Of a DNA stretch of 64,000 nt, positions 38,665 to 48,256 are shown one piece after another. The notes under the pieces are model-generated. The model saw only the letters and a list, made by a program, of their open reading frames with translations, did no database searches and was not told the DNA's origin. The translations under genes and the position numbers were made by a program. The stretch is taken from the NCBI GenBank assembly GCA_902563835.1, contig CACEZB010000003.1, positions 1 to 64,000 of the forward strand. The letters run 5' to 3'. This stretch comes from an uncultured SAR86 cluster bacterium (lineage in GTDB: Bacteria; Pseudomonadota; Gammaproteobacteria; Magnimaribacterales; D2472). Position 1 is the stretch's first letter, and each line of letters starts with the position of its first letter.

Positions 38665-39345
38665 TTATACATTTGACTCTATAACAGCTGTTATATCTAT
38701 TGCATCCTGTGATTCATAATTAATATCAAAATTATAAATATTTTTATCAAAGTTAAAGTTACCTAAATTCTTAATATTTTTTTCAATTAAAAATTTATCA
38801 CTTAAAATTTCTTCAGAATTAAATATATTATTTGAGATATATCCCAATATATTTATATCCAACCTTTCTAATAATGAAATTGTTTTTTTAGCATCTGACA
38901 TTGCTAAGATACTTGGAGATGTAACTAAAATAAAATGATCTACTTTTATTTCATTAAAGACTGTTAGATAAGCATCTCCGGTACCTGGTGGCATATCAAT
39001 TAATAAATAATCTAAATCGCCCCATTCTGTTGTATTTATAAGTTGTTTAATTGCTCCGCTTAACATAGGACCTCTCCATGCAGCTGCCTTATCATGATTT
39101 AATATAGATCCCATTGAAATTACTTCTATATTATTTTTTTTAATAGGTAGAATTGACTTATTCTCATCAAAAATGGGTTTTTCATTTATTTCAAATAAAA
39201 TATTTTGATTTGGTCCATAAATATCAGCATCTAACACCCCTACACTTTTAGTTTTACTTAAACAGAGTGCTATTGACGCTGTAATTGAGCTTTTTCCAAC
39301 ACCGCCCTTTGCTGATCCGAATGCAATAATTTTTTTTATAGGCAT
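38665..39345 (-). CDS. mrp: Mrp/ApbC-family P-loop ATPase, shortened
   Basis: 226 residues (E. coli Mrp 369). Deviant Walker A SAKGGVGKSS at the N terminus, DADIYGPNQ, WRGPMLSGAIKQL and LLIDMPPGTGD are clear. Mrp loads [4Fe-4S] clusters onto target proteins. Two usual parts are missing: the N-terminal MIP18-like domain and the C-terminal CxxC that holds the bridging cluster (the region reads LGYISNNIFNSEEILSD, no Cys). Divergent from metG by 37 bases, the E. coli arrangement, which supports orthology. Confidence 0.88.
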   Translation of the reverse strand: MPIKKIIAFGSAKGGVGKSSITASIALCLSKTKSVGVLDADIYGPNQNILFEINEKPIFDENKSILPIKKNNIEVISMGSILNHDKAAAWRGPMLSGAIKQLINTTEWGDLDYLLIDMPPGTGDAYLTVFNEIKVDHFILVTSPSILAMSDAKKTISLLERLDINILGYISNNIFNSEEILSDKFLIEKNIKNLGNFNFDKNIYNFDINYESQDAIDITAVIESNV

Positions 39346-39382
39346 ATATAAACAATATTTTCACATATAATACAGTTATTGC

Positions 39383-41338
39383 ATGAACATACCTACAAAA
39401 AAAAATAGAAAAATTCTTGTAACTCAAGCATTGCCCTATGCAAATACACCCCTTCACTTGGGTCATATATTGGAAGCGGTTCAAACTGATATTTGGACAA
39501 GATTTCAGAATATAAATAACAATGAATGCCATTTCTTTTGTGCAGATGATACTCATGGCACACCAGTCATGCTTAAAGCACGTGAATTAGGTATTTCACC
39601 AGAAGAATTAATTAAAGATGTATATAAAGACCATAAATCCACATATGACCTATATGGAATAAAGTTTACAAATTTTTATACAACGCATAGCGATGAAAAT
39701 AAGAAATATTCTGAATATATTTACAATGAAGCTAAAAATAATAATTTAATTTCTAAAGAAAAGATTGAACAATTATTTGATGAAAATGAAGAGATGTTTT
39801 TATCTGATCGTTTTATAAAAGGAAGTTGTCCAAAATGTAATGAACCTGAACAATATGGAGATAATTGTGAAAAATGCGGCGCTAGTTATAACGTGCTTGA
39901 TATCAAAGATCCAATATCAACAATATCAAATTCCAAACCGATAAAAAAAGAAAGTGAACACATATTTTTTGATCTTTCGAAGAAGGCTGATGTTCTTAAA
40001 GATTTTTTAAAATCATCAAATTTCCAAGAACCAATTAAAAATAAATTAAATGAATGGCTTGATGATGATTTAAAAAAATGGGATATATCAAGAGATGCTC
40101 CATACTTTGGGTTTGAAATACCAGGTGAAAAAGATAAATATTTTTATGTATGGGTTGATGCGCCTATTGGCTATATAGCATCAATAGCTAATTGGGCGCA
40201 AAAAAATGATAAAGATATGAGTGAGTTGTGGTCTGATAACTCGAAATATGAAATTTATCATTTTATTGGTAAAGATATTTCATATTTTCATGGATTGTTT
40301 TGGCCAGCACTTTTATCTTCAGCAAATTTTAAACTACCAGATGGAATCTTTGTTCATGGGTTTTTAACTATAAATGGTGAAAAAATGTCTAAATCTAGAG
40401 GAACTGGAATATTGGCAAGGGATTTCGCTGAAATATGTAACCCCGAAACATTAAGATATTATTTTGCAGCAAAATTAAATAATAAAGTTGAGGATATTGA
40501 TTTAAATTTTGAAGATTATGTTCAGAGAATCAATTCAGACATTATTGGTAAATATTTAAATATTGCATCTAGATCAGCATCATTTTTAAAGAAAAATAAA
40601 AATAATATCTCTAACGATATTGATAGATCTTTAATAGATAAACTAATTAATGAAAAAGAAAATATTATTAATTTATATGAATCAAGAAATTATTCTAAAT
40701 TAATAAGATTAATAATGGATCTTGCTGATATTGTTAATAAATATATCAACGATAATACGCCATGGAAAAAAGATGCTAAAGATGCAATTATAATAAGCTC
40801 TACTGCAATAAATGCTTTTAAAATTCTAACAATATACTTAAGTCCTATAATACCGAATATTACTTCAGAAGCTTTTAAGTTTCTAAACATAACTGATTGT
40901 TCATTTGATGATATTAATAATGATTTAACTGAACAAATAAATAACTATAAGCCATTGCTAAATAGGCTCGAACCATTAATAATTCCAGAGGAAGATGATA
41001 TGGATAATCAAAATATAATTAATATTGACCAGTTTTCAGCTATTGATTTAAGGGTAGCAAAAATAAAAGAAGCTACTAATGTTGAGGGTGCTGATAAATT
41101 ACTTCAATTAAAACTTGATGTTGGTGAGTTTGGTGAAAGAAATGTATTTGCTGGTATTAAGAGTGCCTATAAAGCAGAAGATCTTAAAGACAGACTAGTT
41201 GTCTTAGTAAATAACCTAGAGCCAAGAAAGATGAAATTTGGCATTTCTGAAGGAATGGTTCTTGCATCAAGTAATGATGATGGTATTTATTTAGTTTCTC
41301 CTGACAAGGGAGCCAAACCAGGAATGCAAGTAAAATAA
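39383..41338 (+). CDS. metG: Methionyl-tRNA synthetase
   Basis: 651 residues. Class I: HIGH box as PLHLGH, zinc knuckle CPKC...CEKC (about 150-171), KMSKS in [12 protein letters not shown], anticodon-binding helices, and a C-terminal OB-fold dimerisation/tRNA-binding domain (about 550-651: [29 protein letters not shown]). The stop overlaps the next ATG (TAATG). Confidence 0.97.
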   Translation: MNIPTKKNRKILVTQALPYANTPLHLGHILEAVQTDIWTRFQNINNNECHFFCADDTHGTPVMLKARELGISPEELIKDVYKDHKSTYDLYGIKFTNFYTTHSDENKKYSEYIYNEAKNNNLISKEKIEQLFDENEEMFLSDRFIKGSCPKCNEPEQYGDNCEKCGASYNVLDIKDPISTISNSKPIKKESEHIFFDLSKKADVLKDFLKSSNFQEPIKNKLNEWLDDDLKKWDISRDAPYFGFEIPGEKDKYFYVWVDAPIGYIASIANWAQKNDKDMSELWSDNSKYEIYHFIGKDISYFHGLFWPALLSSANFKLPDGIFVHGFLTINGEKMSKSRGTGILARDFAEICNPETLRYYFAAKLNNKVEDIDLNFEDYVQRINSDIIGKYLNIASRSASFLKKNKNNISNDIDRSLIDKLINEKENIINLYESRNYSKLIRLIMDLADIVNKYINDNTPWKKDAKDAIIISSTAINAFKILTIYLSPIIPNITSEAFKFLNITDCSFDDINNDLTEQINNYKPLLNRLEPLIIPEEDDMDNQNIINIDQFSAIDLRVAKIKEATNVEGADKLLQLKLDVGEFGERNVFAGIKSAYKAEDLKDRLVVLVNNLEPRKMKFGISEGMVLASSNDDGIYLVSPDKGAKPGMQVK

Positions 41339-42375
41339 TGAAAAAAGTTGATATTATAATAATTGGTGCTGGTCCAGTTGGTCTATTTACAGTTTTTGAA
41401 GCAGGTTTGTTAGGCTTGAATTGTTTATTGATTGATAATCTAGATAAGCCTGGTGGTCAATGTGCTGAACTTTATCCAGATAAACCAATTTATGATATTC
41501 CAGGCGTACCCTTCCAGACAGGTCAAGAACATGTTGATGCTTTAATGGAACAAATAAAACCATTTAAATATGAATTATATTTAAATGAAAGAGTGGATTC
41601 TTTAAATGAAATAAATGAAGATAATGATAACTATTGGAAAGTTACGACTAATGAAAATAATCAATTTATTTCAAAAAATATTTTTATAGCCGCAGGGGCA
41701 GGATCATTTGAGCCAAGGAGACCGCCTAATATAGATGAGCCAGATAAATTTATTGATAATGGAGTTTCATATGCTGTCAGATCTATTGAAAAGTATGATA
41801 ATAAAAATGTAATGATATTTGGTGGTGGAGATTCAGCTTTGGATTGGACAGTTGAGCTATCAAAAAATGCTAAGTCCGTTACATTGATTCATAGAAGAGA
41901 TGCATTTAGAGGCGCGCAACATACTGAGAAAATGATGCGTGAACTTGTTAAAAAAAATAAAATAAAACTGCTTACACCCTATCTAATTGATTCTATAAAA
42001 GGCAATAAAAAAGTAGAAGGAGTTACTTTAAAAAACTTTGAAACAAATGAAATAGAATCTCATGAAGCAGATGAGCTTATATTTTTATTTGGTTTAAATA
42101 AAAAACTAGGGCCAATACTTGAATGGGGTATAGATTTAAATGGAAAAAAAATTAGTGTAAATACCGAAAATTTCCAGACTTCTAAACCGGGTATTTTTGC
42201 TATTGGAGATATTAATGATTATCCAGGTAAGTTAGATTTAATTTTATCTGGTTTCCACGAAACAACATTAGCAGTTCAAGAGGCCTATAAAAGAATATAT
42301 CCTGGTGAGAGAGTTCCATTTGGTTATACAACTTCAAATTCAAAACTACATAAAAAGTTAGGTGTTAAAGAATAG
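41338..42375 (+). CDS. Ferredoxin/flavodoxin-NADP reductase, thioredoxin-reductase-like (YumC) type
   Basis: 345 residues. FAD motif IIGAGPVGLF, PGGQCAELYP (where thioredoxin reductase has a different segment), NADPH motif GGGDSALDWTVEL, HRRDAFRGA, and IFAIGDINDYPGKLDLILSGFHE. The redox CxxC of thioredoxin reductase is absent, which defines this ferredoxin reductase type. It is common in Firmicutes and several Proteobacteria, whereas E. coli uses an unrelated Fpr. Translationally coupled to metG. Confidence 0.9.
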   Translation: MKKVDIIIIGAGPVGLFTVFEAGLLGLNCLLIDNLDKPGGQCAELYPDKPIYDIPGVPFQTGQEHVDALMEQIKPFKYELYLNERVDSLNEINEDNDNYWKVTTNENNQFISKNIFIAAGAGSFEPRRPPNIDEPDKFIDNGVSYAVRSIEKYDNKNVMIFGGGDSALDWTVELSKNAKSVTLIHRRDAFRGAQHTEKMMRELVKKNKIKLLTPYLIDSIKGNKKVEGVTLKNFETNEIESHEADELIFLFGLNKKLGPILEWGIDLNGKKISVNTENFQTSKPGIFAIGDINDYPGKLDLILSGFHETTLAVQEAYKRIYPGERVPFGYTTSNSKLHKKLGVKE

Positions 42376-42946
42376 ATTTAGAAAATATCTTCCTGTTGTA
42401 GTAGATATAGAAACTGGAGGCTTTGATCCTGAATTAAATGCGATTTTAGAGATAGCGATAACACTTATTGAGGAAAATGATAATAAGTTTGTTGTTGGAG
42501 AAACTCATAGACATCATATTATTCCATTTAAAAATTCAATTATTGAAAAAGAATCATTAGAGTTTACAAAAATTAAATTAGACCATCCGCTAAGAAATGC
42601 AATAGATGAAAAAGATGCAATAAAAGACATATTTAAAATAATTAATAAAGTAAAAAATAAATATGAATGTTCTAGAGCAATCTTGGTTGGACACAATGCG
42701 CATTTTGATAAGTCATTTTTAGACGCAGCTATTAAAAGAAACAATATTAAAAAAACACCATTTCATAAATTTTCTGTTATAGATACTGTCTCATTAGGTG
42801 TTTTAGCCACAGGGCAAACAGTCCTTGCAAGAATATGTGACAAGCTAGAAATTGATTATGATAATGATCAAGCTCATTCAGCAGCATATGACACTTTAGT
42901 AACAGCTAAAGTATTTTGTAGTATTGTTAATGGTTATGATAATTAA
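42362..42946 (+). CDS. rnt: Ribonuclease T
   Basis: 194 residues, GTG start inside the 3' end of the preceding gene (14-base overlap). DEDDh exonuclease: VVVDIETGGFDPELNAILEIA, VGHNAHFDKSFLDAA, and the final QAHSAAYDTLVTA. Trims tRNA and other stable RNA 3' ends. Close overall to E. coli RNase T (RAILVGHNAHFD, PFHKFSVIDT), which separates it from DNA polymerase epsilon-type exonucleases. Confidence 0.94.
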   Translation: MLKNRFRKYLPVVVDIETGGFDPELNAILEIAITLIEENDNKFVVGETHRHHIIPFKNSIIEKESLEFTKIKLDHPLRNAIDEKDAIKDIFKIINKVKNKYECSRAILVGHNAHFDKSFLDAAIKRNNIKKTPFHKFSVIDTVSLGVLATGQTVLARICDKLEIDYDNDQAHSAAYDTLVTAKVFCSIVNGYDN

Positions 42947-43257
42947 GATTGCGCTGAATCAATTAATTTCTTAAGTTCTCCAGTTTCATGCATTTGGGTA
43001 ATAATATCAGCCCCCCCAATTAACTCCCCATTAATATATACTTGAGGAAACGTAGGCCATTCTGATATTTTTGGTAAAGCAACCCTCACATCGTTATTCT
43101 CTAAAACATCAACGTATGAAAACTTAGAATCACATTCTATTAATGCTTGGATTGTTTTTGCTGAAAAACCACATCTGGGTTCATATGGTGTTCCTTTCAT
43201 ATAAATAAGAATATTATTTTCTTTTATTTGTTCTTTTAATTTATCTTCGATATTCAT
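42943..43257 (-). CDS. grxD: Monothiol glutaredoxin GrxD
   Basis: 104 residues. CGFS active site (RCGFSAKTIQALI), KGTPYEP, WPTFPQVYINGELIGGADI. Binds a bridging [2Fe-2S] cluster with glutathione and cooperates in Fe-S transfer. Overlaps convergent rnt by 4 bases; pdxJ ends 1 base upstream. Confidence 0.95.
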   Translation of the reverse strand: MNIEDKLKEQIKENNILIYMKGTPYEPRCGFSAKTIQALIECDSKFSYVDVLENNDVRVALPKISEWPTFPQVYINGELIGGADIITQMHETGELKKLIDSAQS

Positions 43258-43258
43258 A

Positions 43259-44002
43259 TTAATTTCTAATAACCTTGAGGTATTTTAAAATTGTATCCTC
43301 ATAGCCATACATTAATGAATCTATAATTATTGCATGTCCAATAGATACTTCGTTAATATTACCTATTTTAACCAAATAATGAAGATTATTTAAATTTAGA
43401 TCATGTCCTGCATTAATTAAAAGATTATGATTAGAAGCAAAATCGATCATCTCTTGAATATTTGAAATAATACTCTCATCATTATTTGAGATTGCCTTGG
43501 CAAATTGACCTGTATGAATTTCAATTAGATCAACATTTAATTTAGATGCATATTCTATTCCTTTCATATCATCAATAAACAAACTAATTTTAGATTTATT
43601 AGAACTGGACCTAATTAATTCGATAGTGTTAATTAATTCTTGATCATGGGATCCAGGATGCCATCCATAATCAGATGTTATTTGATTTATCTCATCAGGC
43701 ACTAAGGTAACTTGATCAGGTTTTATGATATCAACCAATTCACAAAAACCTTTAAAATCATTATTTGGTTTTGAGAATGGATTGCCTTCAATATTAAACT
43801 CAACCCCTCTCTCTTTACATATTTTAGATATTTCTATCACATCATCGCTTGTTGCATGACGATGATCAGGCCTTGGATGGAGTGTAAGTCCAGTAACACC
43901 TAAATCAATGGCTTTATTAGCAAAATAGCTCAACTCAGGATAATTTTCACCCCTAGCATTTCTAAGTAATGCAATTTTATTTAAATTAACGCTTAACTTC
44001 AT
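43259..44002 (-). CDS. pdxJ: Pyridoxine 5'-phosphate synthase
   Basis: 247 residues. LSVNLNKIALLRNARG, LTLHPRPDHRH, FNIEGNP and INAGHDLNLNNL are PdxJ blocks (TIM barrel). It condenses 3-amino-2-oxopropyl phosphate with deoxyxylulose 5-phosphate to make vitamin B6. Lies in a run with cofE and grxD. Confidence 0.96.
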   Translation of the reverse strand: MKLSVNLNKIALLRNARGENYPELSYFANKAIDLGVTGLTLHPRPDHRHATSDDVIEISKICKERGVEFNIEGNPFSKPNNDFKGFCELVDIIKPDQVTLVPDEINQITSDYGWHPGSHDQELINTIELIRSSSNKSKISLFIDDMKGIEYASKLNVDLIEIHTGQFAKAISNNDESIISNIQEMIDFASNHNLLINAGHDLNLNNLHYLVKIGNINEVSIGHAIIIDSLMYGYEDTILKYLKVIRN

Positions 44003-44017
44003 TTTTGTATTATATAT

Positions 44018-44779
44018 TTATCTATATAAGTCATCTTCATTATTAACAGTGAGATTAAATGCATCATTGATCTCATATTGATTCATATCAAATCCCTTTA
44101 CTAAAATTATTGGTTTCATTTCATCACTTTGACCCATTAAAATTCCAGCAGCTGATGCTATTTCATCTGCAACTGCAATTTCTGTATGTTTTAATGATTT
44201 TCCATACATATCTGTTGTGCCAGATAAATCTATCAAACTTTGAATATTGCTACTTGCAAGAGCAAAATTTGTTACTCCAAGCCTATAAGGTCTCGTCATA
44301 GAATCAGAAATAATGATTGATATATTTTTATTTAATTTTTTTGATAATCTTTTCTGTATTTCACTTGCACTTTTTGAAGGATTGATTGGTAATAATAATG
44401 CTAAATTTTTATCATCAGGAATATTTGAGAAATCAACTCCAGCATTTACATTTATATATCCCAAATTATGCTCAACAATCAAAACGCCCTTTTCAATTGA
44501 AATAATTTTCTTTGATTCATTTAATACACATTGAATTAATCCAGGATGTCTCTTTAATTTAGTAGCAAGATCTTGTGCTTCCCTTGATATTTCAATTTTA
44601 TTTATATCAATATATCTACCTTCGGATTTAGAAATTATTTTTTGGGCAATAACAAATACATCGTTTTCATGAATATCTTGTTTATTTTCCTCTAGGTTAT
44701 TACATATAATTTCAACAAGATTATCACCAGGTTCAATAAAAGGTATATTCTTTAAAGCTGTAAGTTCAATTCTACTCAT
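44018..44779 (-). CDS. cofE: Coenzyme F420:gamma-glutamyl ligase homologue
   Basis: 253 residues. Family blocks: LKNIPFIEPGDNLVEII, NDVFVIAQKIISKSEGR, CVLNESKKIISIEKGVLIVEHNLGYINVNAGVDFSNIP, ISDSMTRPYRLGVTNFALASS and GKSLKHTEIAVADEIASAAGILMGQ. In archaea and actinobacteria CofE adds glutamates to F420-0. No other F420 gene (cofC, cofD, fbiC-type) is in the window. It shares a strand with pdxJ, 15 bases away. Family membership is firm; a true F420 role in this organism is unproven. Confidence 0.85.
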   Translation of the reverse strand: MSRIELTALKNIPFIEPGDNLVEIICNNLEENKQDIHENDVFVIAQKIISKSEGRYIDINKIEISREAQDLATKLKRHPGLIQCVLNESKKIISIEKGVLIVEHNLGYINVNAGVDFSNIPDDKNLALLLPINPSKSASEIQKRLSKKLNKNISIIISDSMTRPYRLGVTNFALASSNIQSLIDLSGTTDMYGKSLKHTEIAVADEIASAAGILMGQSDEMKPIILVKGFDMNQYEINDAFNLTVNNEDDLYR

Positions 44780-44795
44780 TTTTAATATTTACCAT

Positions 44796-45224
44796 TTAAA
44801 TAAATGGATCATAGGCCCACTGGAGCAAAGCTTGTCTTTGTTTTGTTCTTTTGTGATATTGTCCTGGACAGTGTTTTCTAATTGCCCCAGCATGTCTTGG
44901 TCCAAAATTGTTATGACGTTTAATTTGGAATATATCAACATTAGGAATACGTCTACCCATATAATATCTGCAATACCATTGAAACCATCCTAAAGGATCA
45001 TCACTAGTAATCCACCCTTTTGATATCCATACCTCCATGGATTGACCTGATGCCACACCAAATTTATTTAAATTCGCATTAAATCCGTTTTGAGATAATT
45101 TTGCATTCTTAAACCAATCTGCAGGGAACTCTTTCATATTATCTTCGGTTTTAAAATACCAACCACCAAATACACCCAATTCAAGCATTTCTTTTGGTGA
45201 TAATTGAGGTTTAAATTCCAGCAT
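44796..45224 (-). CDS. Uncharacterised aromatic-rich conserved-looking protein
   Basis: 142 residues, no signal or membrane segment, basic, eight tryptophans. The middle GWITSDDPLGWFQWYCRYYMGRR and the end QRQALLQWAYDPF resemble, from memory, an uncharacterised family seen in fungi, algae and plants (GWFQWYCRFY-GRR ... LQHWAYE). His, Cys and Arg cluster at residues 105-128 (RHNNFGPRHAGAIRKHCPGQYHKR), possibly a nucleic-acid or metal site. Upstream of cofE on the same strand with 16 bases between. Function not known. Confidence 0.6.
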   Translation of the reverse strand: MLEFKPQLSPKEMLELGVFGGWYFKTEDNMKEFPADWFKNAKLSQNGFNANLNKFGVASGQSMEVWISKGWITSDDPLGWFQWYCRYYMGRRIPNVDIFQIKRHNNFGPRHAGAIRKHCPGQYHKRTKQRQALLQWAYDPFI

Positions 45225-45317
45225 AAATATTAATAAATATTTTAAGTTTAGCTAATAAATAATTTATACAATAACATATGTAAACAAAAATTAATTCATC
45301 ATGTATACTTCAGAATT

Positions 45318-45488
45318 ATGGTAACAATTGATAAAAAATTACTTGAAATATTAGTATGTCCAGTATCAAAAAAATCTTTAAAATTAAATGAAGAAACAAA
45401 TGAGCTGGTATGTGAAGAATCAGGGCTGGCTTACCCAATAAAAGATGGAATTCCTGTCATGTTACCTGAAAAAGCCCGTAAAATTTAA
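45318..45488 (+). CDS. Trm112/YcaR-family small protein
   Basis: A 56-residue gene (ATG 45318, TAA 45486-45488). The protein reads KKLLEILVCPVSKKSLKL near the start and SGLAYPIKDGIPVMLPEKAR near the end, matching the bacterial Trm112-like (YcaR, UPF0434) family, including the single-Cys CPV variant common outside E. coli. In E. coli ycaR lies by kdsB; here it stands alone just before a tRNA. Exact role in bacteria is unclear; Trm112 in eukaryotes activates methyltransferases. Confidence 0.85.
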   Translation: MVTIDKKLLEILVCPVSKKSLKLNEETNELVCEESGLAYPIKDGIPVMLPEKARKI

Positions 45489-45493
45489 TAATC

Positions 45494-45570
45494 GCGCCCG
45501 TAGCTCAGCGGATTAGAGTACTTGGCTACGAACCAAGGGGTCGGGAGTTCAAATCTCTCCGGGCGCGCCA
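45494..45570 (+). tRNA. tRNA-Arg(ACG)
   Basis: 77 bases including encoded CCA. Acceptor GCGCCCG/CGGGCGC, D arm GCTC...GAGT, anticodon stem CTTGG/CCAAG with loop CTACGAA (anticodon ACG), T arm GGGAG TTCAAAT CTCTC. ACG is normally converted to ICG by TadA to read CGU, CGC and CGA. Confidence 0.96.
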
Positions 45571-45577
45571 TCTAATA

Positions 45578-46483
45578 CTATTTTATAACCATTAAATCTT
45601 TAGCAATGACGGCCTGACCATTAAAATTTTTTCTCACATCATTTAACAGGGACTCTTCGGATGCGCCCCAAAATAGTATATGTGATAAAACAAGTTTTTT
45701 AGGTTGAAGTTCATCTGCAATTATTCCAAGATCTAGTGATGAGGTGTGGTGAGCTTGGTGATATATCTGCCAATCTTTGGTTTTATTTACAAATGTCTCA
45801 CTAGAAAAAACTTCGTGAACAAGAATATCTAAATTTTTACCATATTTCATTAAGTTACTACTAACTGCTGTATCGCCAGAAAATAATATTCTTTTATCCT
45901 CTGTAATAAATAAAAAGCCAAATGAATTTTTAAAATCACCATGAGCATTTTTAAATGCAATTACTTCAATATTATTATCTTTAAATATAGTTCCATCATC
46001 TGATATTTCAGTTACATTTGTTGTAAAACCTAGCTCATTAGCTGGTTGGGAACCATAAAGTCTGTAATTTATATCATCTATATAAGCCTCAGTAATATTT
46101 TCTGACATTGCTTTTAAGCCTTCAGGTCCATAAAGATCAAGAGGTTCGTCTCTGCCCATAATCCATGGTGTAAGAATTAAATCTGCTAATGCCCCACTAT
46201 GATCAGAGTGAATGTGAGTTAAGAATGCTGTATTTATATTTTCTAGTTCCATAGAGGGAAATTCCCCTCCCCATGTTGGTGACATTGCAGAAATCCTTCT
46301 TACAATCCCAGGACCAAAGTCAACAATATATGCTTCATCATTTACAACAACAGCATAACCAGAACCATATCTTTCTGGATCAGGGTTTGGAGTACCAGAA
46401 CCAAGAATAATTAACTTTGTTTCACTACTTAGAAAAGATGTAAAAAAGATTACTGAAATAATAATAAATCTAATCATATACAT
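45578..46483 (-). CDS. Metallo-beta-lactamase-fold hydrolase, exported
   Basis: 301 residues with an N-terminal signal peptide or anchor. LGSGTPNPDPERYGSGYAVVV and the metal motif HIHSDHSGALADL, then FSGDTAVSSNL and HxTSxDLG and LSHIL give a complete RNase Z/arylsulfatase-like MBL site. Exported location rules out RNase Z itself. It is the last gene of a minus-strand operon with HupE-like, parvulin and DUF3604 genes; its start overlaps the stop before it (TAATG). Confidence 0.85.
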   Translation of the reverse strand: MYMIRFIIISVIFFTSFLSSETKLIILGSGTPNPDPERYGSGYAVVVNDEAYIVDFGPGIVRRISAMSPTWGGEFPSMELENINTAFLTHIHSDHSGALADLILTPWIMGRDEPLDLYGPEGLKAMSENITEAYIDDINYRLYGSQPANELGFTTNVTEISDDGTIFKDNNIEVIAFKNAHGDFKNSFGFLFITEDKRILFSGDTAVSSNLMKYGKNLDILVHEVFSSETFVNKTKDWQIYHQAHHTSSLDLGIIADELQPKKLVLSHILFWGASEESLLNDVRKNFNGQAVIAKDLMVIK

Positions 46484-47436
46484 TAAATAAATAAATTAGA
46501 AAACCTTACTATAACCCAATAAAAGCCCATAGAGCCAATTGCATAAGATAAAGTGTTTGTTACGGATGAATAATAATTTAGTCTATAAGCGATCCAAATT
46601 AATATAGAAAATATAGGTATTAAAATTAACTGTCCTAATTCAATTCCAATATTAAAAAATAATAATGATAAAAATATATTTTCATTAGATATGCCTATAT
46701 CCGTCAATGCTCCAGCGAAGCCCATTCCATGCAATAATCCAAATCCAAATGCCAATCCCCATGGAGTAAAATCTATTTTGTCTGAATCATTAATTTCTAA
46801 CGCAAGATAAACTATTGTTAAAGCTATAAGAATTTCTACAGTTGCTTGAGGCAGACTGATTATATTCAAGACAGTTAATCCTAGCGTAATACTATGAGCT
46901 AAAGTAAATGCAGTAATTGTTTTGATAATATTCCATGTGCCTCTTACTAAGAAAATTAGTCCTAATATAAATAAAATATGATCTATGCCATTTAATAAAT
47001 GATCTACTCCTAAATATAAATATGCTGTTGGATAGTATGACACTTCGTCAGGAATAATAATTATTGGCTCTTTATTATTAACAAGTCCTTCATAAGTTGA
47101 GTTATTGGCATAATTAACTGTAATTAAAGCGTCTGTTAATACACTTAAATTTATTATTTCTATCGATTTACCTTTTAATGAGGTATTACAATCTAATGTA
47201 ATTTTTTCAACAATATACTTTCCGTCAACAAACGGGCTTGTTCTTTTTACATCACATATTTCAGGAAAAATAACACTCCCTCTAATACCAATATTTTTTA
47301 CAGGATATAACCATGTAACATCATAAAGATTTTCATTAATGGCTGACTGGTCAATAATGAGATGGGCTGGATTGAATTCATGACTATAAATATTAATTGA
47401 AAAAATAAATAAGATTATCTTACATAGGTGCTTCAT
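46483..47436 (-). CDS. HupE/UreJ-family membrane protein
   Basis: 317 residues: signal peptide, a periplasmic beta domain (about 20-150), then six or seven membrane segments beginning LYLGVDHLLNGIDHILFILGL, whose HxxxxxDH pattern is the HupE/UreJ metal-binding hallmark, with AHSITLGLTVL and GFGFGLLHGMGFAGAL following. The small HupE/UreJ relatives move nickel or cobalt; the long marine versions have no proven substrate. Overlaps both neighbours (ATGA, TAATG). Confidence 0.82.
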   Translation of the reverse strand: MKHLCKIILFIFSINIYSHEFNPAHLIIDQSAINENLYDVTWLYPVKNIGIRGSVIFPEICDVKRTSPFVDGKYIVEKITLDCNTSLKGKSIEIINLSVLTDALITVNYANNSTYEGLVNNKEPIIIIPDEVSYYPTAYLYLGVDHLLNGIDHILFILGLIFLVRGTWNIIKTITAFTLAHSITLGLTVLNIISLPQATVEILIALTIVYLALEINDSDKIDFTPWGLAFGFGLLHGMGFAGALTDIGISNENIFLSLLFFNIGIELGQLILIPIFSILIWIAYRLNYYSSVTNTLSYAIGSMGFYWVIVRFSNLFI

Positions 47437-48236
47437 TCGATTTTAAAGTTTGGATTAATAATAATGTTATATTCAGCTCTAACATCCATAATATATTTTT
47501 CTAAAAGCTGCTCTTTTATATTATTTGCATAATCTAATTCAACTTGAGAAAAGATATCTTTAATATCAGGTAAGTAACCCTCTTGTTTGTCTATTATCTT
47601 TACAATATGGAAACCAAAAGAGGACTGAATTGGTTTAGACCATATGTCTGTCTGCATGGTATTAAAATGATTTGAAAAATCCATACCGAAATCACGATCA
47701 ATTTCATCTGAACTTTTGTAAGCAAAATTCTTTCCTAGTAAAAATGGATCAGATTTTGATAAAGTTGTTTTATTTACTAATTGTTCAAAAAAAACTGCTG
47801 CTCTTTTTTTTCCATTTTCTTCATTTGAAAAAAAATAATGAGTAAAACTAAAAGTTGGATTTATATAATATAAATCTATATTAGATTTATAAAAATTTAT
47901 AATCTCATCTATAGGTGGTTTTTCTAGGAATGTTTCTTGTTTTAAAAACGTAATTTTTTGAGCAAGACGTCTTTTAATTATCCTATCATTTTCATCTAAA
48001 CCAAGAGCAAGGGCTTCTCTGTATAATATTTCTTCTTGAATATAGTCATTAATGATATTAATTAATTCATTTTGGTTAGGCTTTCTTCCTACTTGAGATT
48101 CCCAAGCAAAAACTAGACTGTTTATTTCTTGGTCTGAGATATATATATCTTTTGTATACTTATCATCATTATTAAGAATATCAATAAAATAAATTAATAA
48201 TCCTAAAATTAAAAAAATGGTTATTTTCTTTTTCAA
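47433..48236 (-). CDS. Parvulin-type peptidyl-prolyl isomerase, membrane anchored
   Basis: 267 residues, TTG start. N-terminal membrane anchor, a SurA/PpiD-like helical domain with QVGRKPNQNELINIINDYIQEEILYREALALGLDENDRIIKRRLAQK, then a parvulin core ending IWSKPIQSSFGFHIVKIIDK. Active-site residues are partly kept. Likely helps fold an exported partner such as the DUF3604 protein encoded just upstream. Confidence 0.82.
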   Translation of the reverse strand: MKKKITIFLILGLLIYFIDILNNDDKYTKDIYISDQEINSLVFAWESQVGRKPNQNELINIINDYIQEEILYREALALGLDENDRIIKRRLAQKITFLKQETFLEKPPIDEIINFYKSNIDLYYINPTFSFTHYFFSNEENGKKRAAVFFEQLVNKTTLSKSDPFLLGKNFAYKSSDEIDRDFGMDFSNHFNTMQTDIWSKPIQSSFGFHIVKIIDKQEGYLPDIKDIFSQVELDYANNIKEQLLEKYIMDVRAEYNIIINPNFKIE

Positions 48237-48256
48237 TTATTCTTAGAAAAAATTAC

